Source of the DNA: Methanofollis aquaemaris
GTDB taxonomy: Archaea > Halobacteriota > Methanomicrobia > Methanomicrobiales > Methanofollaceae
Assembly (NCBI RefSeq): GCF_017357525.1
Contig: NZ_CP036172.1
Coordinates: 434,001 to 498,000 of the forward strand
Length of the DNA: 64,000 nt
Reading direction: 5' to 3'
Shown here piece by piece: positions 1 to 8,794 of the stretch. The notes under the pieces were generated by a model. It searched no databases and was not told the origin of the DNA. It saw only the letters and a list, made by a program, of their open reading frames with translations. A program made the translations under genes and the position numbers. Position 1 is the stretch's first letter, and the number at the start of each line of letters is the position of its first letter.

Positions 1-1425
1 CTCCTCAGCGCCGAGTGCACCGATTATGCGAAGGTCCAACTCGACGCCGAGGAGGGGAAGAGGATCTTCTACTCCTCAGAACTCTCGAACGTGGCGCTCG
101 AACGCTGCACCACCGCGAGGGTCGCCGTCGAACTCGTCGGCAGCCTCATCGACACCTACGGCTATTACGGGACCGGCGAGACGCTCATCTTCGCCGACCC
201 GAAGGAGGCATGGGTCATCGAGATGTGCTCCAGTCCGGCAGGCACCGGCGGGCTCTGGGTCGCCGAGAAGATACCCGACGGCGAGGTCTTCGTGGCCGGG
301 AACGAGTTCAGGATCCGCACCGTCGCCGAAGGCGACGCGGACATCCTGCACACCCCCGACCTCTTCGCCGTCGCCGAGGAGTACGGGCTCCGGTCGCCCT
401 CGGAGGGAACCTTCGACTGGCTGGAGGCGACGAGCTACGGCGAATATTCTCATCCCTACTACTCGCTGATGAGGGTCTGGAGCATCCAGAACCGGCTTGC
501 GCCCTCGCTGAACCTGAGCCCCTATGTCGAGGACTCGTACACGACCGCCCTGCCCTTTACGGTCGCGCCCGACACACCGGTCAACCGCACGACCGCCCTC
601 TCGCTCTTCCGCGACCACTATGAAGGCACGGAGTTCGACCTCACCGCCGGCGTCGCCGCCGGGCCGTTCGGGAACCCGTACCGCTATCTCGGGCCCGCCG
701 ATGCCCACACGAATTTCCAGAACGAGTCCTTCATCGAGGTGCGGCCGGGCGCGAACCCGCGGCCGGTCTCGGCGATCTTCTGCAGTTACAGTTATGTCGC
801 CGAGGCGCGTGCAGACCTTCCCGATCCGGTCGGAGGCGTCCTCTGGTTCGGTCCGGCCGTGGCCTACGAGACGGTGTACGCACCGATGTATGCAGGATCG
901 GAGAATGTTTCGAGTGCTTACACCACCGGGACGCGGACCGCGTACGACCCCGCCGCCGCCTACTGGACCTTCGATTTCGTGACCAACTGGGCGATGCTCA
1001 GGTACGACGCGATGATCGAGGACATCAAGGCAGAACAGGCCGCGCTCGAAGCTGACTCGATCCGGCAGGTCGGGGAGACCGACGCACGGGCGGCCGCCAT
1101 GATCGCAGCAGGCGACGAGGCCGGCGCCCGCCGTCTCCTCACCGACTTCACGGTGCAGCGGGGCGACGAGATCATCGACGAGTGGCATGACCTCGCGGGG
1201 ATGCTGGTCGTGAAGTACTCGAACGGACTCATCACCGACCCGGCGACCGGGGAGGTCGATGAACCCGGATATCCGGCATGGTGGTACCAGGAGGCCGACT
1301 ACCAGTACGGCCCGAGGGTCTACGACCTCGAACGCCTCCGCGCCACGCCTGGCCTGAACTACACCGGCGAGAGTGTCTGGTTCCCCAAAAATGCGTCGAT
1401 CGACCAGATCCTGGAGAGGATCTGA
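1..1425 (+). CDS. Peptidase family C69 (dipeptidase-like), 5' truncated by window edge
   Basis: Frame 1 is open from the first base, so the gene starts upstream and the N-terminal catalytic cysteine of this Ntn-hydrolase family is not in view. The C69 signature YGYYGTGETLIFADPKEAW, followed by VIEMC, is clear near residues 53-78 of the visible part and matches the strand pair that follows the active-site domain in PepD-like dipeptidases. The visible 474 residues include the usual second half with the NxTT and Tyr/Trp-rich blocks. Such enzymes hydrolyse small peptides; many methanogen members are exported, but the signal region is missing here. It is followed after about 100 bases by an M3 peptidase lipoprotein on the same strand, suggesting a peptide-degrading neighbourhood. 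The family call is good; the substrate is unknown. Confidence 0.8.
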   Translation, partial: LLSAECTDYAKVQLDAEEGKRIFYSSELSNVALERCTTARVAVELVGSLIDTYGYYGTGETLIFADPKEAWVIEMCSSPAGTGGLWVAEKIPDGEVFVAGNEFRIRTVAEGDADILHTPDLFAVAEEYGLRSPSEGTFDWLEATSYGEYSHPYYSLMRVWSIQNRLAPSLNLSPYVEDSYTTALPFTVAPDTPVNRTTALSLFRDHYEGTEFDLTAGVAAGPFGNPYRYLGPADAHTNFQNESFIEVRPGANPRPVSAIFCSYSYVAEARADLPDPVGGVLWFGPAVAYETVYAPMYAGSENVSSAYTTGTRTAYDPAAAYWTFDFVTNWAMLRYDAMIEDIKAEQAALEADSIRQVGETDARAAAMIAAGDEAGARRLLTDFTVQRGDEIIDEWHDLAGMLVVKYSNGLITDPATGEVDEPGYPAWWYQEADYQYGPRVYDLERLRATPGLNYTGESVWFPKNASIDQILERI

Positions 1426-1523
1426 TTCTTTTTTTGCAGGTTTTTTCAGGGTTCCCCTATGCCCGGCCAGATCTCGCACGCCTTTATTTCTCTTCAAAGA
1501 GACGTACACTATCACTGATCCCC

Positions 1524-3596
1524 ATGCATACCATCCGCCGATACCATTTTTCATGGATCATTCTCCTGGCCGTCGTCATTCTCACGACCGCCGGATGCAT
1601 CGAGAACGCACGGCATGAAGAGTCCGCAGAGGGTGTCGGCCCCATCCGGACCCACTACTCGCCCGGCGAGATAACAAAAATGAGAGAGGCCGCAGAAGAG
1701 ACTGCAAACGCCTCGCTCGACGCCATCGCCGCGATTCCCCCGGACAAACGCACCTTCGAGACCACGGTCATCGCATTCGACCGGACACTCGCAGACTATT
1801 CCGACGCCGTCGGCCCCATCACGCTGATGGGTTCGGTGTACCCCGACACAAAAATCGCCGCAGAAGGCATGGCCTGTGAAGAATCTGCATCGGTCTTTTT
1901 CACCGGCGTGTATACCAGGCGCGACCTCTACGACGCTCTCCGGGACCAGAGCCCGCGCACTCCCGAGGAGTCCCGCCTCTACGACGTAACCATGAGGGAG
2001 TTCGAGAAGAACGGCCTGAAACTCCCTGAAGATCGTCTCGCAAAAGTGCGGGAGATGAGGACGGTGTTGAGCGGACTCGAGACCCAATACTCGGCCAATC
2101 TCAACAACGACAACACCACGCTCGAATGCACCGCCGACGAACTTGCCGGCGTGCCGTCGTCGTCGATGGCGGCGTTCTCGCAGACGCCGGAGGGAACCTA
2201 TCTCGTCACCGCGAAGCGCCCGGATTATGTCGCGGTGATGACCTATGCCGACGACGCCGGGACACGCAAGCGGATGTACGAGGCATACCACAACCGGCAG
2301 GCGGAGGCGAACACCCCGCTCCTCGAAGAGGCGATCGTGCTGCGCCAGCAGATCGCACGGGAACTGGGGTACGCCACGTGGGCCGACTACCAGATCGAGG
2401 GCAGGATGGCGGGGAACACGAGCAATGTGATGGCATTTCTCACCTCCATGCAGGCGCCCCTGAAGGAGAAATACACCGACGAGATGGCGGACCTTCTCGC
2501 GATCAAGACGCGTCTGGACCCGGCGGCGACGGCGGTCGAGTCCTGGGACGTCGCGTACCTCCAGGATATCCGCAAGCAGGAGGAGTATGCCTATGACGAA
2601 GAGGAGGTCCGGGAATATTTCCCGCTCGACACCGTCCTTCAGGGGCTTTTCGATACCTACGGGACGCTCTTTGGCGTCGGGTTTACCGAGGTCGAGGACG
2701 CTGCCGTCTGGGCGCCCGAGGTGAGGCTGTATGCGGGGAAAGACCTGGACGGGAACGAGACGATCGGCTACCTGTACCTCGACCTCTATCCGCGTGAGGG
2801 GAAGTTCGGGCATTTCTGTGCGACGCCGGTGATCGGCGGGAGGATGGAAAACGGTACGTACTCGGTCCCGGTCGTTGCGATCATAGGTAATTTCCGCACG
2901 CCCGAGGGGGAGAAGCCGTCGCTTCTGACCATGTACGAGATCGAGACGCTCTTCCACGAGACCGGGCATGCGATGCATTATCTCCTGACGACCGCACCCT
3001 ATGGCTCTCTTTCGGGGTTCAATGTGGAGTGGGATTTTGTCGAGACGCCCTCGCAGACGCTTGAGGAGTGGGCCTGGGATCCTGAGATCATGGAGTCGAT
3101 CTCAGGCCATTATACCAACTCGTCCGAAAAGATTCCGCCGGATCTTCGCGACCGCGTCATTGCGGCGCGAGCGATCGGGGCGGGGAATGTATATGCCGGG
3201 CATCTGCTTGTCAATTCTCTGGAGGATATGCGGTTTCACACCGCGACCGCACCGGTCAATGTGACCGAGGTCTGGTCCGCGACCTGCGAGGACGTGACCG
3301 GCAGGCGCCCGCTTGCCGGCACGCATCAGCCTGCGTCGTTCGGTCATCTCATGGGCGGGTACGATGCCGGGTATTACGGGTATCTCTGGTCGAAGGTCTA
3401 TGCCCTCGATATTGTCGACGAGTTCAAAGAGGAGGGGATGACCAACCGGACCACCGGGACGAGGTTCAGGGACGAGATTCTTTCACGGGGCAATATGGAG
3501 GACGGCACCGTGCTTCTGGAGAATTTCCTGGGGAGAGAACCGGGGCCCGAGGCGCTGTACCGGCACCTCGGGATAGAGATGTCCGGGGATAATTAA
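1524..3596 (+). CDS. M3-family oligoendopeptidase, predicted lipoprotein
   Basis: A 690-residue zinc metallopeptidase of the thimet oligopeptidase/PepF type. The zinc motif HETGH is at residues 478-482 and the third ligand Glu507 sits 24 residues after it in DFVETPSQ, exactly the M3 arrangement. The start at 1524 is chosen because the frame then begins with a short basic stretch, a hydrophobic helix and the lipobox-like LTTAGC near residue 27, so the enzyme is probably anchored outside the membrane. The frame stays open upstream to 1278, but that extension overlaps the end of the C69 gene and has no signal-like features. It would trim oligopeptides produced by other exported peptidases. Confidence 0.9.
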   Translation: MHTIRRYHFSWIILLAVVILTTAGCIENARHEESAEGVGPIRTHYSPGEITKMREAAEETANASLDAIAAIPPDKRTFETTVIAFDRTLADYSDAVGPITLMGSVYPDTKIAAEGMACEESASVFFTGVYTRRDLYDALRDQSPRTPEESRLYDVTMREFEKNGLKLPEDRLAKVREMRTVLSGLETQYSANLNNDNTTLECTADELAGVPSSSMAAFSQTPEGTYLVTAKRPDYVAVMTYADDAGTRKRMYEAYHNRQAEANTPLLEEAIVLRQQIARELGYATWADYQIEGRMAGNTSNVMAFLTSMQAPLKEKYTDEMADLLAIKTRLDPAATAVESWDVAYLQDIRKQEEYAYDEEEVREYFPLDTVLQGLFDTYGTLFGVGFTEVEDAAVWAPEVRLYAGKDLDGNETIGYLYLDLYPREGKFGHFCATPVIGGRMENGTYSVPVVAIIGNFRTPEGEKPSLLTMYEIETLFHETGHAMHYLLTTAPYGSLSGFNVEWDFVETPSQTLEEWAWDPEIMESISGHYTNSSEKIPPDLRDRVIAARAIGAGNVYAGHLLVNSLEDMRFHTATAPVNVTEVWSATCEDVTGRRPLAGTHQPASFGHLMGGYDAGYYGYLWSKVYALDIVDEFKEEGMTNRTTGTRFRDEILSRGNMEDGTVLLENFLGREPGPEALYRHLGIEMSGDN

Positions 3597-3645
3597 TCAG
3601 CCAGACCGTTTCTCCTCCGATCTTTTTTATTTCAGATCCGGTCCA

Positions 3646-4731
3646 TTACGGGATCTTTGCCGCGGCCTTCATGGCGAGGTCTTCGAGCAGTTCATAATCG
3701 GGATCAGGCCCGACGGTCACGAACATCTCATAGAGATCATATTGCGAGAAGGTGATCACGTAGTGAATGTGGTCCTCGGTTGCATTCCGGTGCCGGCCGA
3801 TCAGTTTGAATGCCGCGGAGTTCTCCCCGATGGCGGGCGGGTCGAGCACTTCGTTTCGTCCGATGGAGTAGGTCTCGTAGTCGGAGTCGACCATTCTGGT
3901 GGCGTTTCCTTCAGGGAAGGTGATGAGTTTCTGCGAGATGACAAGGTCCCCCGGCTTTGGTGCCGGTTCTTCTGAAAAAAATTCTACAAATCCGACATCA
4001 GCCCCGAACGCTCTCATCGTCGGGGAGAGTTTTGACTCAGGTATCAACTTGTATCTGGGCGGGGCATAATCTGCGGGGAGATCGTCTATGGTTAAGAAGA
4101 GGTCGAAGAACTCTGTTCTCTGGGTGTCGGGCGCCGGCGGCGTGGTCGCCACCGGTACAGGGGCATCTATGATGTCATCAGCATGCTCATCTGCCGATGG
4201 CACCGGCCCGATGAGCAGGACCGCCGCGATCATGGCGACCACAAAGACATACACCGCGGCCGGCACCCAGAACAGCCTGCTCTTCCCGGTGAATGCCGCG
4301 TCGCCCCGGTTGATTTTCTCCGCCGTCCTGTAGGCGTCGTATATGGAATGTCCGAGGATCGCGATCACCGCGAGGACGGCGAGGAGGAGCACTGCCGCGG
4401 ATACCCAGAACGAGACGAAGAAGAGCGGCACGACGAGCAGGGTGGCGAAGAGCGCCGTGACCGTATACGCCCCGAGATAGACGAGGCCGTCGTCGGTCCG
4501 CCCGTTATACCACTGCCCCCACCCGATCCAGAGGAGACTGCAAAGAGCGGCGACCAGGGGGTTGCGGATTTTTCTCACGTCAGGCGATTGAGTGGGGACG
4601 TTGTCGGATGGCGGCGATGGGGCGGCCGCGCCGTGCGGGAGGGAATCGTTTTGGGCACCGCAGAACGGGCAGGCAGGCAGGCTCTCGTCATAATAAATGT
4701 TACAGGAGGGGCATTCTCTGACCGGCGGCAT
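3646..4731 (-). CDS. Zinc-ribbon membrane protein with extracytoplasmic C-terminal domain
   Basis: 361 residues. The N-terminus has a zinc ribbon (CPSC at about 8-11, CPFC at about 21-24). A Pro/Ser-rich linker follows, then a hydrophobic block at about 55-125 with an SLLWIGWGQWYNGR segment resembling TM2-type membrane proteins, and one more membrane helix at about 150-172. The remaining 180 residues are polar and look like a small soluble domain outside the cell. No enzymatic motif was recognised. It converges with the M3 peptidase gene; the short spacer between them contains a T-run that could terminate transcription. Its function is unknown. Confidence 0.75.
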   Translation of the reverse strand: MPPVRECPSCNIYYDESLPACPFCGAQNDSLPHGAAAPSPPSDNVPTQSPDVRKIRNPLVAALCSLLWIGWGQWYNGRTDDGLVYLGAYTVTALFATLLVVPLFFVSFWVSAAVLLLAVLAVIAILGHSIYDAYRTAEKINRGDAAFTGKSRLFWVPAAVYVFVVAMIAAVLLIGPVPSADEHADDIIDAPVPVATTPPAPDTQRTEFFDLFLTIDDLPADYAPPRYKLIPESKLSPTMRAFGADVGFVEFFSEEPAPKPGDLVISQKLITFPEGNATRMVDSDYETYSIGRNEVLDPPAIGENSAAFKLIGRHRNATEDHIHYVITFSQYDLYEMFVTVGPDPDYELLEDLAMKAAAKIP

Positions 4732-4795
4732 GGATCAACTCTGATGAGAGAATGCCGCCGCACTTAATGTGCCTGTTGATCTTCTTTTCAACCCC

Positions 4796-5659
4796 TCACT
4801 CCCTCTCCGGGCAGACTCCCTGCGGTCGGGTCGCCGGGTTCTGGAGATACTCCATCACCCTCGCCATCACCTCGGGGTTCCTGGGCAGGCCGATATGGCA
4901 GTACTGCTCTGGCCTCTGCGCCAGGGACGCAGGATCCGCCGGGAGGATGTCCACGCCCGCGCCCGGCAGGTACGAGTCGGTGAGCGGCACGATGCCGTCG
5001 CCGGCATAGGTCGTCCGCCATTCGCCGTCGGGGCCGAAGGTCCAGGTTTTTCCCTCGAAGCAGGGGAAGAAGGCGGGGGTGGCCGTGAGGTTCGCGGCAA
5101 GGATCAGCCTGTACGCGATGTCGTCGCGGCCCTTCGCACGCCGCAGTGCGGCGATGGTCCTGCTGCCCGGCCTGAACTCCTGCACGATGACGTCGCCTTC
5201 GGGGTCGAAGGTGCGGGGCACGAAGACCCCGGCCAGGCGGTCGACGACCTCGGGGCCGTACCCGGGATCGCTGAAGAGTTCGGCCATGGAAGATCCGTTG
5301 TTCGGCGGCCCGAGACCGATCAACTGCCTGACCCGCTCTTCCCGCCGTCCCCCGTCGATCACCTCCAGGAGGTAGCGGGCGATGCCGGTCCCCATCGAGT
5401 GGCAGACCATGTCCACGGGTCCGGCATAGCCGGTCTCGTCCCGCGTCAGGGCGAGGAAGTCCCCGAACGCCGCGGCGATCTCGCCGGGCACGGCGTCGCC
5501 CATCTCGCTGTGGTCATAGATCCGGTACGGTATCGCCGCCGCCTCAAGGTGCGGTATCAGGCGTTTCCAGACGCCGGGATGGCTCCTCCACCCGTGGACC
5601 AGTACGGCCGGACAACTTCCTCGCTGCATCTCGCGATTCTTCTCTTCGTGAAACACCAT
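4796..5659 (-). CDS. Alpha/beta hydrolase, lipase or thioesterase-like
   Basis: 287 residues. The oxyanion-hole motif LVHGW is near the N-terminus, the nucleophile elbow is CHSMG (GxSxG-like with Cys in the first position) in VDMVCHSMGTG, and a C-terminal GDGIVPL plus HIGLP supply plausible Asp and His. This is the triacylglycerol-lipase/PGAP1-like pattern. The start at 5659 puts the first beta strand near the N-terminus; the frame is open to 5869 but that part is antisense to the neighbouring HEAT-repeat gene. It is transcribed divergently from that gene, with an A/T-rich atatat stretch between the two starts. No signal peptide is obvious. The substrate cannot be inferred. Confidence 0.8.
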   Translation of the reverse strand: MVFHEEKNREMQRGSCPAVLVHGWRSHPGVWKRLIPHLEAAAIPYRIYDHSEMGDAVPGEIAAAFGDFLALTRDETGYAGPVDMVCHSMGTGIARYLLEVIDGGRREERVRQLIGLGPPNNGSSMAELFSDPGYGPEVVDRLAGVFVPRTFDPEGDVIVQEFRPGSRTIAALRRAKGRDDIAYRLILAANLTATPAFFPCFEGKTWTFGPDGEWRTTYAGDGIVPLTDSYLPGAGVDILPADPASLAQRPEQYCHIGLPRNPEVMARVMEYLQNPATRPQGVCPERE

Positions 5660-5716
5660 GAGCCTTTGGCCTGGCCGGGGAAGAGATATATGGCATGGCC
5701 CAGATCTCAGCGGCAT

Positions 5717-6295
5717 ATGGACCGCACGATCCGGGCATTTGAGAAGGAGTCCTGGGACTGGAGAGAGGAGTTCACCGACCCTGGCGACGACGCCGGGGCG
5801 TCCCTCATAGAGAAACTCTCCGACGACGATATCGCCGTGCGGTGGAAGGCCGCCTGGGCCCTCGGCCATCTCGGCGACCCCCGCGCCGTCGACCCTCTCA
5901 TCGCCTCCCTGGACTTCGCCGCTCCTGTCGTCATGGGGGAGGGGGTATTCACCCTGAACATGGCCGCCGCCTGGGCCCTCGGAAAACTGAAAGACTCCCG
6001 GGCGGTCGAACCCCTGGTCCGGGGCCTCTCAAGCGCCTGCTCCGACTATGTCTGGGTCGCGGCCTGGGCCCTCGGCGAGATCGGGGACAGGCGTGCGATC
6101 GGGCCCCTGCAGAAGGCGCGGGAGCGGGACGAGTTCGAGTGTGTCTGGCAGGGTGACGCCTCGTGGAGCGGACGGGTGATTGATCCTGCCGAAAAAGTCG
6201 TCCTCGCTTCCATCACGGAGCGGACGTTTCACGCCCCGGAGACGCCGGTCGAGAAGGCGCTCGAAAAGTTGGGTGAAAAAGGGGATTTCACCTGA
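5717..6295 (+). CDS. HEAT-repeat (PBS-lyase-like) protein
   Basis: 192 residues with at least three HEAT-like helical repeats of the pattern AAWALGxLGDPRAVxPL, for example KAAWALGHLGDPRAVDPLI, then a longer spaced copy with KLKDSRAVEPLV and a third with EIGDRRAIGPL. Such scaffolds mediate protein-protein contacts and are related to phycobilisome-lyase HEAT domains. The start at 5717 is selected because the upstream open frame is antisense to the hydrolase gene. The last 50 residues lack repeats. The binding partner is unknown; divergent transcription from the hydrolase may reflect only a shared promoter region. Confidence 0.8.
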   Translation: MDRTIRAFEKESWDWREEFTDPGDDAGASLIEKLSDDDIAVRWKAAWALGHLGDPRAVDPLIASLDFAAPVVMGEGVFTLNMAAAWALGKLKDSRAVEPLVRGLSSACSDYVWVAAWALGEIGDRRAIGPLQKARERDEFECVWQGDASWSGRVIDPAEKVVLASITERTFHAPETPVEKALEKLGEKGDFT

Positions 6296-6319
6296 TCCGT
6301 TCCGCATCGCCGCGGTGAT

Positions 6320-7000
6320 TTATCCCTTCTTCCCCTTTCTGTCCTGTCCTTTTGTTTTTGTGTACTTTCTTGGGATAGATTGAATGATCTCCCGGCCTTT
6401 CTCAGATTTTAATACCGTGAGCACTGCATTCTCAAGCACATCACTATCAATTTCGATCGTGATCTTCCCCCTGTTTGCAGGGTTAGGTCCGGGATCTTCG
6501 ATTTGAGGAGCTGGTCTCTCCCCTCTCTTTTCGGTGAGATAACCTACATATTTTGGGATATCGAACTTCACTCCGTCGATCTGATCCCCGCGAGCTTGAA
6601 TTACAATTGCCCGACTATGTGCGGTCAATTTCTTTTTCTCGGTGATATTAATGATATTCGCCAGCATCTCCCGGTATCCCTGATGACACATGGGACAATC
6701 GCAGAAACCCAGCTTCTTTTTGCCACTGGCAAGAATCAGAATAAGATTCATGAAGAGTGAAAAGGACATCTCATACGAGTCACAGAGGGTACGGATCGTG
6801 CACCAGTGAATGACATCCCCGTCCTTCGGAGAATCTTTTTGCGAAGCGGATTTTTTTCCATTCCGGGAGGGTGGAGGTTTTTCAATAATGATCTCGGGTT
6901 CGTCCGAGCTTTTTGCCTCTCGTAAATCGACACCACACATGCCACAAAAAGAATTGGTATCACCAATGTCATTCCCGCAAATATCACATTTCTTTTGCAT
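6320..7000 (-). CDS. Zinc-ribbon protein of unknown function
   Basis: 226 residues. An N-terminal zinc ribbon CDIC-x11-CGMC is at about 5-22, followed by a charged Ser/Pro/Lys linker (about 25-60). The central part contains a second Cys cluster (CDCPMC, about 118-123) within an otherwise helical region, and the C-terminus is rich in Lys/Arg. No catalytic motif was recognised. Codon use is less G+C-rich than in the neighbours, and the downstream region to 7300 is also relatively A+T-rich, so recent acquisition is possible. It overlaps nothing and is divergent from the acetyltransferase at 7304. Confidence 0.65.
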   Translation of the reverse strand: MQKKCDICGNDIGDTNSFCGMCGVDLREAKSSDEPEIIIEKPPPSRNGKKSASQKDSPKDGDVIHWCTIRTLCDSYEMSFSLFMNLILILASGKKKLGFCDCPMCHQGYREMLANIINITEKKKLTAHSRAIVIQARGDQIDGVKFDIPKYVGYLTEKRGERPAPQIEDPGPNPANRGKITIEIDSDVLENAVLTVLKSEKGREIIQSIPRKYTKTKGQDRKGKKG

Positions 7001-7054
7001 TCAATGAACTAGAAATATTATCTGACTGATAATAGTGCCCATCGCGGGATTGCC

Positions 7055-7156
7055 GTGATTCGCATCGAACCCCTGGCCGGCGATGGAGAAACCATGGTTT
7101 TTGAGCACACCACGGAAGGCATTCTCAGAATGGATGTTCACGCTACGAAGAAGTGA
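7055..7156 (+). other. Short orphan open frame, possible gene tail
   Basis: A frame open from about 7017 and ending in TGA at 7154-7156 encodes a protein-like sequence (begins VIRIEPLAGDGE and ends DVHATKK) in an otherwise non-coding divergent region. There is no good ATG with a ribosome-binding site at the front; GTG at 7055 is the only early start. It may be the C-terminal remnant of a lost gene or chance coding in G+C-rich DNA. Low confidence. Confidence 0.2.
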
Positions 7157-7303
7157 AGATTTTACACCTTCATCTCTCTCTATCATCTCCGGGGAGTGGA
7201 AGCAGGAGAATTTTGGGATATGACCGATGAGAAAAACGGCAAAGATCGATCGAATAATACCTGGCAGATAAAAAGAAAATATACGTGCACGAGATATAAT
7301 ACG

Positions 7304-7834
7304 ATGAAACCGCCCCTCTGTATCCGGACAAAATCAGCATCTCTTCGTCCCTGGGAGATCGATGATGCACCCGCCCTTGCACGCCATGCGAACAATCCGG
7401 ATATCGCGGGTTCTATGCGGGACGGCTTTCCCTCCCCCTATACCCTGAACGATGCCGAGAATTTCATACATATGGCATCCGGCACGTCGTCCGCAATTCT
7501 GCTCGCAATAGAGGTGGACGGAGAGGCCGTCGGAGGGATCGGCGTCACCCCTCTGGACGACGTGTACCGAAATACGGCGGAGATCGGGTACTGGCTGGCC
7601 GCACCCTATCAGGGCAGGGGGATTGTAACAGAAGCGGTGAAGGCTCTCGTACCGGTTGCCTTCGAGCGTCTGGACGTTCTCAGAATTCAGGCGGGAATCT
7701 TTGAGAACAACTGTGCATCAGCGCGTGTCCTTGAAAAGTGCGGTTTTCAACGGGAAGCCATGCACAAAAAAGCGATCACAAAGAACGGAACGGTCATGGA
7801 CGAAGTGATATACGCCTGCTTCAGGGACGAATAA
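7304..7834 (+). CDS. GNAT acetyltransferase, RimJ/RimL type
   Basis: 176 residues with the full GNAT order: N-terminal TKSASLRPWEIDDAPAL (strand 1), IGYWLAAPYQGRGIVTEAV with the acetyl-CoA loop Q-G-R-G-I at about 105, then the conserved IFENNCASARVLEKCGF that closes the RimJ/L fold, and the terminal YACFRDE. Members acetylate protein N-termini, amino acids or antibiotics; the substrate cannot be assigned. The start at 7304 is chosen because the family begins just before the first strand; the frame is open further up to 7196. An A/T-rich stretch (gagatataat) lies immediately before the ATG, so the mRNA may be leaderless with a promoter slightly upstream. Confidence 0.88.
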   Translation: MKPPLCIRTKSASLRPWEIDDAPALARHANNPDIAGSMRDGFPSPYTLNDAENFIHMASGTSSAILLAIEVDGEAVGGIGVTPLDDVYRNTAEIGYWLAAPYQGRGIVTEAVKALVPVAFERLDVLRIQAGIFENNCASARVLEKCGFQREAMHKKAITKNGTVMDEVIYACFRDE

Positions 7835-8114
7835 ATGCAAAAACGATGGAACGGTTCATCTTTAAATGGCCCTGTTGAAACCTCTCTGGATCGATGTTTT
7901 GCCAGGACTCACCGACCGCCTGGCCCCTCCATAAGATAGCGCCGAGGAGGACGGCACCGCCATCTCTTACGGTTATCTTTCTGCCTTCCCGGCGCAAGCG
8001 TCTGGGAAGACATGATAATCAGACATGCCGCCGTCTCGCTCATTAAAAAAATCAATTCGAGAGATTCCTAACAAAGGATTCGATAGAGGATTTCCATGAA
8101 ACTCTCTTTTTTTT
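7835..8114. other. Intergenic region, no gene seen
   Basis: About 280 bases of mixed composition without a convincing coding frame, RNA gene or terminator. It ends in a T-run directly against the short mobile-element-like repeat at 8115. Confidence 0.5.
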
Positions 8115-8172
8115 GGCTCTGTAGAATCGGGCATGAGGCATGCGTTCGCTTCATGAGCAATTTTACAGAGCC
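8115..8172. repeat. 58-bp mini-element with IS-like inverted ends
   Basis: The segment begins ggctctgtagaat and ends attttacagagcc, two nearly perfect inverted ends. The same tip (ggctctgt / acagagcc) occurs at the ends of the broken IS at 33.4-35.8 kb and at the repeats ending at 31563 and 33477. The interior is only about 30 bases, so it cannot encode anything. It is probably a deleted IS or MITE footprint. No clear target duplication flanks it. It sits where the BASS-transporter fragment stops. Confidence 0.55.
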
Positions 8173-8212
8173 AGATTTTCAATATTCATCTCTGGATAAG
8201 AGGAGCGAGGCG

Positions 8213-8348
8213 ATAATGCCGAGTAGTCCCGGAAATAGCCCACGAAGAATGCGACAAAGAACCCTATGAGGGGGAGGCCGGATGCCTGGGACATGACCGG
8301 CGCGACGCTCTCTGCAATCTCCTCGTAGCGTGCCCGGACAACGAGGAC
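8213..8348 (-). pseudogene. Fragment of a BASS-family (bile acid:sodium symporter-like) transporter
   Basis: The translation contains VRARYEEIAESVAPVMSQAS followed by GLPLIGFFVAFFVGY. It aligns with VRARYQAIATGVAPVMSRAS and GLALVVLMIAFFVAYL in the intact BASS protein encoded at 28087-28941. Only about 45 residues survive: the first two membrane-rich thirds and the C-terminus are missing. The fragment starts immediately after the stop codon of the HxlR gene and ends near the 58-bp mini-element, so an insertion/deletion probably removed the rest. It suggests that a second BASS paralogue once lay downstream of the HxlR regulator. Confidence 0.7.
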
Positions 8349-8355
8349 GACGGCG

Positions 8356-8694
8356 CTACTCCGCCATATCTTTTTTATGGCGGACATATCGTCGCCCCCA
8401 TGCACTGATCACGTCCAGCACGGGGAAGACCGACTCGCCGAACTCAGTGAGACGGTATTCGACGCGGGGCGGTATCTCCGGGAATACGGTGCGGATCACG
8501 ATCCCGTCTGCCTCGAGTTCGCGGAGGTTCTTTGTAAGCGTCACCTGCGTGATGCCCGGGACCTTTTTCATCAGTTCCCCGAACCGGAGCGGCCCTTTGC
8601 GCAGGAACCAGAGGATCTCCGGCTTCCACTTCCCGCCGATAACCCGGATATAGACGTGGACCGGCAGGACGTCGGGATCTGATTCTGAGCTCAT
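8356..8694 (-). CDS. HxlR-family winged-helix transcriptional regulator
   Basis: 112 residues, typical for HxlR/DUF24. Conserved family blocks are all present: GGKWKPEILWFL (about 20-31), RFGELMKKVPGITQVTLTKN for the recognition helix (about 37-56), LEADGIVIR, and PPRVEYRLTEFGES for the wing. HxlR proteins are dimeric and often respond to electrophiles or redox change. It is divergent from the iron-sulfur flavoprotein gene at 8795, a common arrangement in which the regulator controls its neighbour. Two 12-base direct repeats in the shared spacer are candidate operators. The gene immediately downstream on its own strand is only a BASS fragment. Confidence 0.92.
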   Translation of the reverse strand: MSSESDPDVLPVHVYIRVIGGKWKPEILWFLRKGPLRFGELMKKVPGITQVTLTKNLRELEADGIVIRTVFPEIPPRVEYRLTEFGESVFPVLDVISAWGRRYVRHKKDMAE

Positions 8695-8705
8695 TTGACC
8701 ATTAG

Positions 8706-8736
8706 TACATTTTTTAACCCTATATACATTTTTTTA
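8706..8736. promoter_or_regulatory. Direct repeats between HxlR and flavoprotein genes
   Basis: The words tacattttttaa (8706-8717) and tacattttttta (8725-8736) are repeated with centres 19 bases apart, about two helical turns, in the divergent promoter region. An A/T-rich tatata lies between them and could be a TATA box. This is a plausible HxlR operator; binding is inferred, not shown. Confidence 0.45.
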
Positions 8737-8794
8737 TGCTGGTTTCTTTTTGGTACCAAGGCGCCAACAGAACTCTGTAACGAGGGAGAAAAAA

